This document shows, in pieces, positions 33,101-41,481 of a stretch of 58,228 bases of DNA; within the stretch, counting starts at the first letter, position 1; each line of letters starts with the position of its first letter. The position numbers and the translations under genes were made by a program. The notes under the pieces were generated by a model that was not told where the DNA came from, made no database searches, and worked only from the letters and a program-made list of their open reading frames with translations. Source of the stretch: Candidatus Omnitrophota bacterium (GTDB lineage: Bacteria > Omnitrophota > Gorgyraeia > Zapsychrales > JANLHA01); contig JAKQKX010000065.1 in NCBI GenBank assembly GCA_029560465.1, positions 69,148-127,375 on the forward strand. The letters are read 5' to 3'.

Positions 33101-36100
33101 AAATTTCCAATAATTAATAATTTGTTATCCTGAAACACTTTGGCTACAGACACCATGTTCTTGGGACTATTATTAGAAAGCACCACCATTTCCGAGCGGC
33201 TGACCGCCGGGTTCTCCTCCCTGAGCGGGATGAAACGTTTGACCCAGGCCGATAAATCGACCCGCCCCAGCGCCGAAGTGCCCCATGCCGACCCAATGAC
33301 CGATTCCCCTTTCTCATCCCGGAACTCCCTTTTGATGGGAGCCTGTGTCGCAAATTCCCCAAGGCTGAGCAAAACGGTTTCCAATCTCGGGCCGAGCATT
33401 AAAAGCCCCAGAAAAATCGGCCCGGCCAGGTTTAAGATGCTTTCCTGTGCAGCCCGGTCATCCGGGCGCGTCATTTTAAGCCCCGTAACGTCTTCAAACA
33501 TGCGGAAATATTCTTCCGCCCAACGGGCGCTGTCATGCGTGTCGACAACGGTAACCGCCAGCCCTCTGGAAATCCAAGCAAGGTCAGACAGAAATGCCTC
33601 CAAATTTTTCCCCTTTAGGTCCAGAATAAAGGCGTTCTGTAAGAAACCTAACCTTTGAAAATGATAATACGCGTGGGCGTCCCCGCCTAGCTGTTCGGCC
33701 ATAAGGAACAAATCATTGGCTTTAAAATAACGGGCGAATTCCTCCCACAGGTGCGTGCCCCAAATTAACCTGGCGGCGCTGTCTTTGGATGAACCCCGGC
33801 CGTACATGTGAAATGCGTCAATCCTCCAGCCATGGATCTGGGTGCGGCGGTCCAGGAACACCTTGTTGAAAAGATTGTTCCAATATTCAAACGGGAGGAT
33901 CCTCGGATCTTTCTCCCCGTTCTGCACGCGCTGATCGATCGCGCGTTCATCCCAGGCCGCCAAATCCCGCACCTTTTTATTCCCCATAAAACCCGGATTA
34001 TCAATGTTGTCCCCATCATGAGCGAAGTTATCCGGCTCATACCGGGCCTCGACGCCAACGATAGAACGAAAAAATGGCAAATCCCCGACCACATGATTCC
34101 CCTGTTCCTGCTGGGATTTTAAAAGGGCGTAGAGCTGTTCCAGATTAACAAACTGCTCATAAATTAAATACTCTGAAATTTCTTCTGAATTAAGATACGC
34201 GAAGTCTGAATAATTCACCCCGTAGACAGTCACATCCCGGCGGTTTTGAATCCTGTCCCGGATCAAATCAGCGTATTGCTGAATCGGGAGGTTATCGTGC
34301 CGGAACCGCTCAAACGCTTCCCGGCGGGCTTGAGAGGCATTCTGTTGAAAATCGCGGAATTTCTCAAAAGGATGCTCGCCCCGGTCTTCCACCGCCTGCC
34401 AATCGATCAGACGCGGAGAAAGGGCGTAAACCGACACCGGGGCAAACGGGCTTTCCGCCTGGGTCGGGAAAAACGGCGATATCATAAAAAAATTCTTTCC
34501 GGTCTCTTCAGCGGTCTGCTTAAGATAAGCATTCAGCCCGGTCCAATTCACAGGAAAATTCCGCAACTTTACGTCATCCTGAAAAATATACATCGGGTGC
34601 GTCTGAGCCTTTTCAAGCCATGTGGGCAAAAGATCCACCTGGACGGTTGTGTTCTCCCCTGATACCCAAACAGGCTGGTCCTGCTGACGTGTCCGGGCGT
34701 TGACTTTAAAAGCGTATGTCCCGGTCCGGGTGGGGACAATTTCCACCTTAGCGTTAAAAACATTGGGAATGATCCGGCCGGATTTGTCTGTCGCCGGGGT
34801 AATCTTTTCGGGAGGCACCACGACGTCCCGCCAGGGGATGGTCCCCTCGTCCGGCCTTATAAAGTCCCCTGCCTCTTCGGTAAACAACTCGGTATGAAGC
34901 GTAACAATCAGGTCATTGATATCCAACGGCACTTGCGTCTTTTGAATCCGAACGCGCACGTCCACCTCCAGAGGCGCGTTCAAATCGGCAGTGACATATC
35001 CGCCAGCCAACGGGGTCGCTTCCACCGCTTCGACAATGGGGGACGAGGCGTTTTCTGCCAGCCAGACGTTTAATAAATCCTGATCAGCCCCGGCCAGGAC
35101 CAGGCCGACAGCCACCTTCTGGTTTTGGCCCAAAGGCGACGCAAAGGCCTCCCGGACACGATCGGGCTGCTGTTGAATCGGCCCGGACAACACCGATAAA
35201 TTTTTCTCCGTGATGGCGCTGGAACGCACATCAATACCGCCGGAGAAATATTTCCTGGGAACGTTCTTGCGCTCGACCTGATCGTAATCTTCCTTAATAT
35301 AATTGAAGACGCCTTTTTTGAACGCTTCAATATATTGATTATAGATTTTTTGTTTAAGCTCTTTGTCCTCGACATCCACGCCTTTTGTTTTCGCCTGATC
35401 AACATAGACCTGCCCTAAAAGCGAGGCTTTCAGCGTCTTTTTATACCAAGTAGCCAGGATCATGGCGCTGAAAATCTGCCGGAGTTTCGCGAAATTCTTC
35501 CCGTGGTTCACTTCTCTCTCTATCTCCGGGATCAGCACCTCCCGCACAATCTCGGCTGTCGTGTCCTGCAGGATCACCGCGTCTTCTTCGCGAATGTTCT
35601 CCATGCCCAGCTGTTTGTTTTCAAGATGGCTTTTGAAAACTTTATAATCCTCTTCCAGCAGCACTTTCAGATGCTGCGTGACGATAAACGCGTTTTCACC
35701 TTTTTCATAGACTTCCGCCTGATCCGGGAGTATCCACACCTTATTAAAGGTGTTAACCGGGACGTTTATGTGCCCGTAGAGGGCATAGACTTTTTTATAA
35801 ATCCTTGCCCAGAAATCCCGGCCCAGGTCATTCTCAGGATAAATCATCGACGCCGTCAATTGTTTTAAAAGGTAATCTTGGGCCAGCATGTCGACTCCCA
35901 AACCGGTGGAGCCGAGATTCTCCGGGATGACCCGGTCTTTTTCCTCCGGGGACAAATTGACCCACATGTCTTCTTCCGGGGTCGTTAAAGAGGCCAGGAA
36001 ATACGAGATTAAAAGCCGTGATTCAGCCTTGAACGCTTCACCCTCCAGCCCGGAATTCCCGGTGTTCATGATGAAATCAAATTTAAAAGGGTCTTCCGGA

Positions 36101-36309
36101 TAGATCGTGATGCCTTTGATCGTCATCGGGGTATATTCTGAGGTGGGAAGGACCATCGTGCCCGGAGAGGGCAACGCGACACTGGCTCTAAGCATCTCCT
36201 GTGCAGACACCGGACAAACACCACAGAAGGATGTCAGCAAGAAAATAAACGCCAGGTTGAGCGTAAAAAATCCTCGAAATAATTTGATATTTTTATGAAG
36301 AATAAACAT
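30145..36309 (-). CDS. Giant secreted glucanotransferase / glycogen-debranching protein with clade-type terminal domains
   Basis: 2054 residues. A signal peptide (about 1-36, ending PVSAQ) precedes a ~340-residue N-terminal domain (LLKQLTASMIYPENDLGRDF; VPVNTFNKVWILPD) that I recall from Omnitrophota proteins. Next come an Ig-like/DUF3416-like region (about 450-590) and a GH13-type barrel (about 600-1090). The barrel has GWRIDAFHMYG (nucleophile Asp ~829), FLMAEQLGGD (acid Glu ~871) and VVDTHDSAR. After a linker with CBM-like strands there is an amylo-alpha-1,6-glucosidase-like domain (about 1300-1990; HPWFSDWGRDTF at ~1583, GTVWPHLFG at ~1873). The tail GGINLNAELMNLKIRRDEHG ends the protein. 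It probably cuts and transfers alpha-glucans outside the cytoplasm. A strong promoter precedes it. Confidence 0.85.
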   Translation of the reverse strand: MFILHKNIKLFRGFFTLNLAFIFLLTSFCGVCPVSAQEMLRASVALPSPGTMVLPTSEYTPMTIKGITIYPEDPFKFDFIMNTGNSGLEGEAFKAESRLLISYFLASLTTPEEDMWVNLSPEEKDRVIPENLGSTGLGVDMLAQDYLLKQLTASMIYPENDLGRDFWARIYKKVYALYGHINVPVNTFNKVWILPDQAEVYEKGENAFIVTQHLKVLLEEDYKVFKSHLENKQLGMENIREEDAVILQDTTAEIVREVLIPEIEREVNHGKNFAKLRQIFSAMILATWYKKTLKASLLGQVYVDQAKTKGVDVEDKELKQKIYNQYIEAFKKGVFNYIKEDYDQVERKNVPRKYFSGGIDVRSSAITEKNLSVLSGPIQQQPDRVREAFASPLGQNQKVAVGLVLAGADQDLLNVWLAENASSPIVEAVEATPLAGGYVTADLNAPLEVDVRVRIQKTQVPLDINDLIVTLHTELFTEEAGDFIRPDEGTIPWRDVVVPPEKITPATDKSGRIIPNVFNAKVEIVPTRTGTYAFKVNARTRQQDQPVWVSGENTTVQVDLLPTWLEKAQTHPMYIFQDDVKLRNFPVNWTGLNAYLKQTAEETGKNFFMISPFFPTQAESPFAPVSVYALSPRLIDWQAVEDRGEHPFEKFRDFQQNASQARREAFERFRHDNLPIQQYADLIRDRIQNRRDVTVYGVNYSDFAYLNSEEISEYLIYEQFVNLEQLYALLKSQQEQGNHVVGDLPFFRSIVGVEARYEPDNFAHDGDNIDNPGFMGNKKVRDLAAWDERAIDQRVQNGEKDPRILPFEYWNNLFNKVFLDRRTQIHGWRIDAFHMYGRGSSKDSAARLIWGTHLWEEFARYFKANDLFLMAEQLGGDAHAYYHFQRLGFLQNAFILDLKGKNLEAFLSDLAWISRGLAVTVVDTHDSARWAEEYFRMFEDVTGLKMTRPDDRAAQESILNLAGPIFLGLLMLGPRLETVLLSLGEFATQAPIKREFRDEKGESVIGSAWGTSALGRVDLSAWVKRFIPLREENPAVSRSEMVVLSNNSPKNMVSVAKVFQDNKLLIIGNFYKEAQTMELPVSQLSGFGIAAEDVAVFRDALNPEEEVRVEQGKLTCPLAPGQLVVLKLESVQRPEQVSSPVIQEWNWTENKNKALMVSPGDVLLIENEALFEAHLVDENTGRRHMILSQRKAAGGVYQIELSGLPAGDYALTFRWPAKTENDGWEGEQGIRFYHFKVLPESLPRRESGLSIRLNKDDLDTYPHNTVTLSNGIGTILRLPVRPLNRDQHDGGIRVGGYVSKYDGFLVNLMKRGTPDETKRVVFRGTVDDVRVRFGDGSEQLFPLDTTTFQHFERYPLPAWTYIIKKGPEQIVIEKTAVIKQGENTFAFQYRIVSMTRGVDAAELFVRPDMDQRSHHETTAITPESLGWWHGKHRVMADQAGQSVGFELRSIDEAWSQWYPGFAGVRMTITRGRYQESPERHYSENPLEAERGQQNYSDSYSPGFFSAILKAGDSTSLVLSSEDTNTPARAYEEQNVTALVQDTTALIKERLALIQNKMAQADPFVQKLVLAMWEFIVERDEFYTVIAGHPWFSDWGRDTFIAFDGILAAGMNDVARGLILAFGKFEGKDGNKGMLPNIITGAEAGNWDTVDAPLLYVLAVRNYIQSTGDTGILETKTGDRTVRAIIESIAEGYQEGTKNGIRMDAESGLIYSPPHFTWMDTNYPAATPREGYTVENNARWFDVLSWLAELARRDNDLPKAETYARLAARVEESFNMYFWNEKSGYLADTVVAGQGVSAQAGRQDLSIRPNQLIAVLSAYGLLSTERRQKVVEIVAEKLLVPTGLRTLSEDTQSSEEFPYRGTYEGSDDNGRKQAYHNGTVWPHLFGDWALAYVTAYNFSPESIRHVLPYFAPLDEHLKQAGVGSISEVRDGNYPHRPRGTDAQAWSVALPLAAYMKILSAGQIKNASSPLGTSGPTVTDTLSSDATRQGSSDLSQDLGGINLNAELMNLKIRRDEHGLPLPLPQQPLMDIQVDGFFPVIFYVVPVDLLLLTGLES

Positions 36310-36411
36310 ACAGATTCGTCATTAGTTTAAAATAGGCATAAAATTAAGAAATGCGCTTGATGAAAAGAAACACCAAGCGTAAGACAGGGACGGGTGAGTA
36401 TTGCTATAACA

Positions 36412-36440
36412 AATATACCTAAATATTTATGATCTGTCAA
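36412..36440 (-). promoter_or_regulatory. Strong promoter of the giant glucan-active gene
   Basis: Minus strand: perfect TTGACA (36440-36435), 17-bp spacer, TATATT (36417-36412, five of six). The start near 36405 gives a leader of about 95 nt before ATG 36309. Confidence 0.72.
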
Positions 36441-36505
36441 TAAGCGCAACCGTATTTTTCTCCAGACCGGCTACGCATCTCCGATTTTTAAGAAACACTT
36501 AACGC

Positions 36506-38128
36506 TTAATCTGGATTAAATTCATAAATAACCGCATTTTTCCCCCTAAACTTAACCTCCAAAGTTCCATAACGGGTTAAAAAGGCTTTCATGAACACCT
36601 CCACATCTTCCTGATAATGAAGAAGAATCAGCCACACCCTGCCACAGGCCTCAAAAAACAACGGGCCCGAGATACGGACAGGGCTCCCTTCTCCCGCAAG
36701 ATCAAACAAAACACGGTCATTCGGCCTATAGAGGAAGACAGGGACATACATCCGCTCACCGTCAGACCGGACATCATGGCCCAGTCGGAAGACAGGGCTC
36801 CGGCGTAAATCCTCCATCGTGTTCGTCTTTTTCCCCCCCCGGATACGGGAGGCACCGTCGAAATACCGCAAATAGTACATATATATTTGCAGGCCGTATT
36901 CGGAAAGGACAATTGTATCCCCTGGTTCATAGAGAGACAAAAACGTCTCCAACGCCTTTCGATTATCTTCCTTAACAGGCGGGCGCCAAAGAAAATCCAG
37001 AGATTGCCAGAAGGGATAACATAACACAACTGCGATCAGAAAACCCGCTACCCACGCCTTCTTTTTTCCGGTTTTTTCCGCCAATGACATAATTCCTTCC
37101 GACAGTAGCATATACAACGCCGGGGCGAGAAAAAGCAAAGATCGCGGGAAAGAGGGATATATTTGCCAAGCCACGGTAGCGATTAAAAACAGAAACGGCA
37201 AAATCAAAAACAGCGTTTTCACCTTATGTTCTTTATAGGCATTCACGCAACCCCATGCTGTTAGCATCCCAACCAGGGGGAGGGCTAGCATCCTCAAAGA
37301 TTGAGAAAAGAACACCTGCCCGAGGTGACCGACCAGCCCCACCCAGCCGGAAACACCGTTCACCCGGGGGAAATGCATCATTCGATCACCCAGCAAGGAC
37401 GGGGACCCCAAAGTCGGGAACGCATAATAGTGTGCCAGCCGCAAAACACTGGCGAAACACCAAACAATCATGATCCCAAACGAAAGCAACCCCGCCCGGT
37501 CTTTTCTTCTCAGCAATTGGCCAAGAACCACAATGGCGGCCGGCATCCAGATGAGCAGGGACGAATAGGACAACCAGGGTGCCAGCATCCCAACCCACCC
37601 AAACGCATAAATCAAATCTTTCCGATAATTTGCCTCATCAAGAACGGCAAAAACCTCGTACAGGACCAAAGCCGTCAGGATATCGCTGGCATAAGTATTG
37701 ACTTCAGCGGAAAAAAAGATCACGGATGGCGAAAACACAAAAAAGGCTAACGCGAGGACCGCCCGCCGATTGGATAAATACCGGCAAGCGACCGCATAAA
37801 AAAACGGAACGGAAAGGCATCCGGCCGCAACCGGCCACAGGCGCGCGCTCCATTCGGCGCACCCGAACACAGTAAGGGCGGTTTTAAGAAAAACATTAAA
37901 CAACGCCGGTTTGATCGGCACTGTCGGGTGAGAAAACCCGCCTCTTAAGAGCCCACGAAACGGCACAAACAACGCCGGGAGGGTCACATTAATTTCATCA
38001 AGCCACAAAGACTGGTTCTGGAAAAAATACGCCAGCCGCAGGCCGACCCCGACGAAGATCAACAGCAAGGCACACCGATGCCTCACCATATTATTGCGGG
38101 AGTGTGTCAGGACGGGATAAACAGGCAT
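36506..38128 (-). CDS. GT39-like polytopic membrane glycosyltransferase
   Basis: 540 residues. About ten hydrophobic helices run from LLLIFVGVGLRLAYFF near the N-terminus. The first luminal loop carries NQSLWLDEINVTLPAL, the Asp-Glu motif of the GT-C superfamily (ArnT/PMT/GT39), where the acidic pair binds metal and activates the acceptor. A soluble C-terminal domain of ~150 residues follows the last helix (KKAWVAGFLIAVVLCYPFW). Such enzymes transfer a sugar from a polyprenyl carrier to protein or lipid at the outer face of the inner membrane. The gene starts only six bases after the histidine kinase stop, so it is probably in the same operon. The donor and acceptor are unknown. Confidence 0.82.
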   Translation of the reverse strand: MPVYPVLTHSRNNMVRHRCALLLIFVGVGLRLAYFFQNQSLWLDEINVTLPALFVPFRGLLRGGFSHPTVPIKPALFNVFLKTALTVFGCAEWSARLWPVAAGCLSVPFFYAVACRYLSNRRAVLALAFFVFSPSVIFFSAEVNTYASDILTALVLYEVFAVLDEANYRKDLIYAFGWVGMLAPWLSYSSLLIWMPAAIVVLGQLLRRKDRAGLLSFGIMIVWCFASVLRLAHYYAFPTLGSPSLLGDRMMHFPRVNGVSGWVGLVGHLGQVFFSQSLRMLALPLVGMLTAWGCVNAYKEHKVKTLFLILPFLFLIATVAWQIYPSFPRSLLFLAPALYMLLSEGIMSLAEKTGKKKAWVAGFLIAVVLCYPFWQSLDFLWRPPVKEDNRKALETFLSLYEPGDTIVLSEYGLQIYMYYLRYFDGASRIRGGKKTNTMEDLRRSPVFRLGHDVRSDGERMYVPVFLYRPNDRVLFDLAGEGSPVRISGPLFFEACGRVWLILLHYQEDVEVFMKAFLTRYGTLEVKFRGKNAVIYEFNPD

Positions 38129-38134
38129 GCTATT

Positions 38135-39874
38135 TTATCTTTTAATAAGATCCTTAAGAAGCGAGCAGAGCTCGTCATATTTAAACGGCTTCACCAGCAC
38201 CCCTTTAAAACCGTATTCCTGATAACACGCCATGACCGGGTCATTCGAGTACCCGCTGAAAGCCACCGCCTTAACCCCGGGGTCAAGTTTCAAAAGGTTC
38301 CCCAACGTGTCCCTTCCCCCCATCCCGCCCCGTATCGTCAGGTCAAGGATAACCACATCAAAGTCCGCCTTTTGATCCATGGCCTCCTTATAACGCCGAA
38401 GCGCTTCTTCCCCATTGTTGGCCACTTCAACCTCATACCCGATATTCCTCAAAATCCTGCCGAGCACGGCTCTTAAGGACTCCTCATCATCCATAAGCAA
38501 AATTTTCCCGGAATGCGTGTAAATCGGGACTCCCACAGGGAGAGGCTCGGCGTCAGGAGAAAAGCCAGCCGCCGGGATATAAAGATAAAATGTCGTGCCT
38601 TTCCCCACCGCCGAATCTACGGTGATATAGCCGTCATGCCGTTCAATGATCGAAAAAACCGTAGCCAACCCCAACCCGTTCCCGGATTTTTTGGTTGTAA
38701 AATATGGGTCAAAAATTTTAGAAAGAAATTCTTCCGGAATCCCCTCCCCAGTATCCGTAAAGGATATCCGGATATACTGCCCCTTCTCTAAAGGCAGGGC
38801 CCCTTTACGGTCGATGATCAAATTCTTCGCCTCAACCGTGAGGCGCCCGCCCTGGAGCATGGCCTGTTTGGCATTCAAAACAATATTTTGAATAACCTGG
38901 TTAAACTGCCCTTTGTCAACTTCAACGGACCACAGGTCGTCCGGTAAAATAAACGTCGCAAGCACATTTGAACCGTGCAAGACAAAGGAGGCTGATTCCC
39001 TGATCAGCTCGCCGGCCGACGCGATTTTCTTAACCGGAGTCCCGCCCTTGGAAAAAGTTAAAAGCTGTTGTGTCAGGCCCTGGGCACGCAAAGCCTGGGT
39101 TTCGATTTCACCCAGGAGAACTTGGACCTCATTCGGCGAAACCATGGCCATTTTCAAAAGCGTCAGATTCCCCAAGACAGCCGTCAGGACATTATTAAAA
39201 TCATGGGCGATCCCACCGGCCAAAGTGCCTAGGGATTCTAGCTTCCGTTTTTTGAAAATTTCATCTTCCATTTTCCGTTTTTCGGTGATGTCTCTAAACA
39301 CCAAAACCGCACCGATGATGTTACTGTCGAAATCCCGGATCGCCGCGATGCTATCCGTTATAAAATACTCCTTCCCGTCCCTGGACGTGAGCAATCCCAA
39401 CGAAATTTCGATCAGCCCCCCGTGGCTCAACACGCTATTCATCAACCCGGTCTTGCGCTGTTTGGTCTTAGGGTCCACCAGGACAAAAATCTCATCAAAC
39501 GCCTTACCCACAGCGTCCTGCTGAGGCCAGCCAGTCAGGGTTTCCGCGACGTTATTAATAAAGGTAACCCGTTGTTGCCGGTCAATCGTGATAACTCCGT
39601 CCCCGATGGAACGCAGGGTGACGGAAAGGCGCTCTTTCTCCGATGCGATGGACTTTTCGACCCGTTTCCTCTCTTCAATCTCCGCCCGAAGACGGTTGTT
39701 AATGTCAGAAATTTCATGCGAACTGATTTCAAAGGCCCTTTCGGTCAATTTACGGTCCGCATCGAACCCCTCATAAGCATCATCCACGGCTTTCAAAAAG
39801 CCCTCCCATTCAAGAGGAATTTTATAGCCGGGGCCCAGGTACTTTCTCAGCTGTCGCATAAGCAGTTTATTCAT
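38135..39874 (-). CDS. Cytoplasmic hybrid histidine kinase (PAS-HisKA-HATPase-REC)
   Basis: 579 residues from ATG 39874 (GGGGAAGAGG upstream); ATG 39898 would overlap the FIST gene. After a coiled-coil start (SSHEISDINNRLRAEIEERK) comes a PAS domain (SIGDGVITIDRQQRVTFINN). The dimerisation box is GGIAHDFNNVLTAVLGNL, with the His to be phosphorylated. The ATPase has QNIVLNAKQA, FTDTGEGIPEEF and SGNGLGLATV. The C-terminal receiver has LMDDEES and the phospho-Asp in VVILDLTIRGGMGG. No transmembrane segment is visible, so it senses an intracellular signal or a partner. The FIST sensor protein immediately upstream, overlapping or 10 bp away, is the likely input. Confidence 0.9.
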   Translation of the reverse strand: MNKLLMRQLRKYLGPGYKIPLEWEGFLKAVDDAYEGFDADRKLTERAFEISSHEISDINNRLRAEIEERKRVEKSIASEKERLSVTLRSIGDGVITIDRQQRVTFINNVAETLTGWPQQDAVGKAFDEIFVLVDPKTKQRKTGLMNSVLSHGGLIEISLGLLTSRDGKEYFITDSIAAIRDFDSNIIGAVLVFRDITEKRKMEDEIFKKRKLESLGTLAGGIAHDFNNVLTAVLGNLTLLKMAMVSPNEVQVLLGEIETQALRAQGLTQQLLTFSKGGTPVKKIASAGELIRESASFVLHGSNVLATFILPDDLWSVEVDKGQFNQVIQNIVLNAKQAMLQGGRLTVEAKNLIIDRKGALPLEKGQYIRISFTDTGEGIPEEFLSKIFDPYFTTKKSGNGLGLATVFSIIERHDGYITVDSAVGKGTTFYLYIPAAGFSPDAEPLPVGVPIYTHSGKILLMDDEESLRAVLGRILRNIGYEVEVANNGEEALRRYKEAMDQKADFDVVILDLTIRGGMGGRDTLGNLLKLDPGVKAVAFSGYSNDPVMACYQEYGFKGVLVKPFKYDELCSLLKDLIKR

Positions 39875-39884
39875 CCTCTTCCCC

Positions 39885-41033
39885 TCATTCCCGGACATCT
39901 TCGTAAAAGGTCGTGATTGTCATCGTTTGATTGTGCAATTCACAGCATTTTTCAGTCGAAGCCCCAGGACAAATCTCCCCATACGAATAAAAACCGGTCA
40001 AAACCGCCTGCGGGCCCAGTTTTTCCTGGACAGCCTCAATTTCTTCTTCAACCCGTTGTTTCAACACCAGCTTCCGGCCGACACAGCTGATCAGGACGGC
40101 CAACTCCGTTCGAGCCGCAGAAGACGTTTCGAAACACATCTCCGCCGCCCCTGAAGCCCCGTCGACCAGCCTTTCCAGATTCGCTTTCATAAGCTGCGCG
40201 TGACTTCCTTGCGGGATGTCCCCGGCAAAGGTCATGCTGCCGGTTTTGTCATCCACAGATAAAATCGTGCGGACCAGCCGCTGTTCATTATTTTCTATCC
40301 GAACGCTTAACGGGAACAACAAGCCCGTTGCCGGAAGCCCCTGCGCGTGCGGCCCCAAATATTTTTTGTATAATTCCAGGGCGGAGCACCCGTCCAGCTC
40401 ATAAAGCACATTTCCTTTAGAGCAGGTCACAAGGCGTTCCGGGCCGAAGCTATCCCATCCCCCCATGGACCCGTATCCGATTTCCACGGCATCCCCATAA
40501 AAACCCACCGCGGCGACCAGGTCTCTTTCAGCCTGTCCGTCAAACAGAATCAGGGTTTCTTGAAACAAATCCTGGTCTCCGGCCAGGCCCCCGGTCACCA
40601 CCACAGGAGCAGGAAGGACATCAGAAAAAGCTTTGACCAATTCGGTCCCGTTCACGTTAAGCCCTTCGGACAAAAGAAAAACATGTTTTAAACGATTTTT
40701 ATCGAACCTCCCGGCCAGTTGCTCGCCGACCATGCGGCTTCCACCGGGTGTCATCTTGATTTTCTCAACCTGTAAAGCCGTATTTTCAAAATAGACCGCG
40801 GTTAAAACTAAAGCGTTGTCGTAAACCTGCGTCCCCAGGATTTGTCCGGCTGTCGAGCACCCCAAAAGATGGGCGCGCGGATAAAAACCCCGGATATCCT
40901 GTATCAGCTTTGTATTTTTCAGAAGCGGCCGTTCTCCAAACAGCAAGATCAACTGGGCTTTATCCGACAATCCTTTTCCAGGCTCGGACGCCCATCCGGA
41001 AGATGGTCTCCAGCAATTTTGTTCAACCTTCAC
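39885..41033 (-). CDS. FIST-domain (FIST_N + FIST_C) sensory protein
   Basis: 382 residues from a GTG at 41033 with AAGGAGG six bases upstream; a longer open frame reaches 41108. The FIST_N domain occupies about 25-190 (RAHLLGCSTAGQILGTQVYD; VVVTGGLAGDQD), and FIST_C about 210-370 (CSALELYKKYLG; LPATGLLFPLSVRIEN; GFYSYGEICPG). FIST is a predicted small-molecule-sensing domain, usually attached to or next to kinases, diguanylate cyclases or methyl-accepting proteins. Here it is free-standing and immediately precedes a cytoplasmic hybrid kinase, which suggests a sensor-kinase pair. The ligand is unknown; amino acids have been proposed for the family. Confidence 0.88.
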   Translation of the reverse strand: MKVEQNCWRPSSGWASEPGKGLSDKAQLILLFGERPLLKNTKLIQDIRGFYPRAHLLGCSTAGQILGTQVYDNALVLTAVYFENTALQVEKIKMTPGGSRMVGEQLAGRFDKNRLKHVFLLSEGLNVNGTELVKAFSDVLPAPVVVTGGLAGDQDLFQETLILFDGQAERDLVAAVGFYGDAVEIGYGSMGGWDSFGPERLVTCSKGNVLYELDGCSALELYKKYLGPHAQGLPATGLLFPLSVRIENNEQRLVRTILSVDDKTGSMTFAGDIPQGSHAQLMKANLERLVDGASGAAEMCFETSSAARTELAVLISCVGRKLVLKQRVEEEIEAVQEKLGPQAVLTGFYSYGEICPGASTEKCCELHNQTMTITTFYEDVRE

Positions 41034-41061
41034 GGTTCCCTCCTTAAACTCGTTTGACGAT

Positions 41062-41301
41062 ATGAAACATTTTAACACAGCAAAAAATTTTTTGCACCAG
41101 AAGGTCATAAAAAACTGGCTCTGCGTTCATCAGAATCAACCGGTGAAATCCGCCAAAACACCAGCCGCATCCAGGAGGAAATCCATTGAAACGATCCCCC
41201 GTAAAGTTTCATCCCTGATCGGAAGCACATCCGCTTCCGCCAAGGATCTTGACAGGCTCGCACAGGAACAAAACAAGATGTTAGCCCAAATTCCCCTGTA
41301 G
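41062..41301 (+). CDS. Possible small protein, unknown
   Basis: A 79-codon open frame from ATG 41062 in the 448-bp gap between divergent genes. The C-terminal half (GSTSASAKDLDRLAQEQNKM) looks like a plausible amphipathic helix. No ribosome-binding site precedes the ATG, there is no family resemblance, and the frame sits within about 30 bp of the FIST start on the other strand. It could equally be chance. The rest of the gap holds a promoter at 41384-41412 and nothing else I can name. Confidence 0.25.
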   Translation: MKHFNTAKNFLHQKVIKNWLCVHQNQPVKSAKTPAASRRKSIETIPRKVSSLIGSTSASAKDLDRLAQEQNKMLAQIPL

Positions 41302-41383
41302 CTGTATAACATCCGAACCCGCGGACACTAGGGCTAAACAACTTTCTCCCCGCAGCAACTTCGAATACTTCGCCGGTATTTCA

Positions 41384-41412
41384 TTGCTTCCCCGCCCAAA
41401 AAATAATATAAT
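41384..41412 (+). promoter_or_regulatory. Predicted promoter for B12 radical SAM gene 41482
   Basis: Plus strand: TTGCTT (41384-41389), 17-bp spacer, perfect TATAAT (41407-41412). Start near 41419 gives a leader of about 63 nt. The -35 is weak (three of six), the -10 perfect. Confidence 0.5.
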
Positions 41413-41481
41413 GTCCCCCACGGGATTCATCTTTCTATTTCCATAAACCGGACCACGGGTTCAATCCCTGGAGTTTTTGTC

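Noticed and set aside
41440-41480. tRNA-like T-arm (ACGGGTTCAATCCCTG) upstream of the radical SAM gene
   Set aside because: No matching D-arm, anticodon arm or acceptor stem could be folded around it, and the stem is imperfect.
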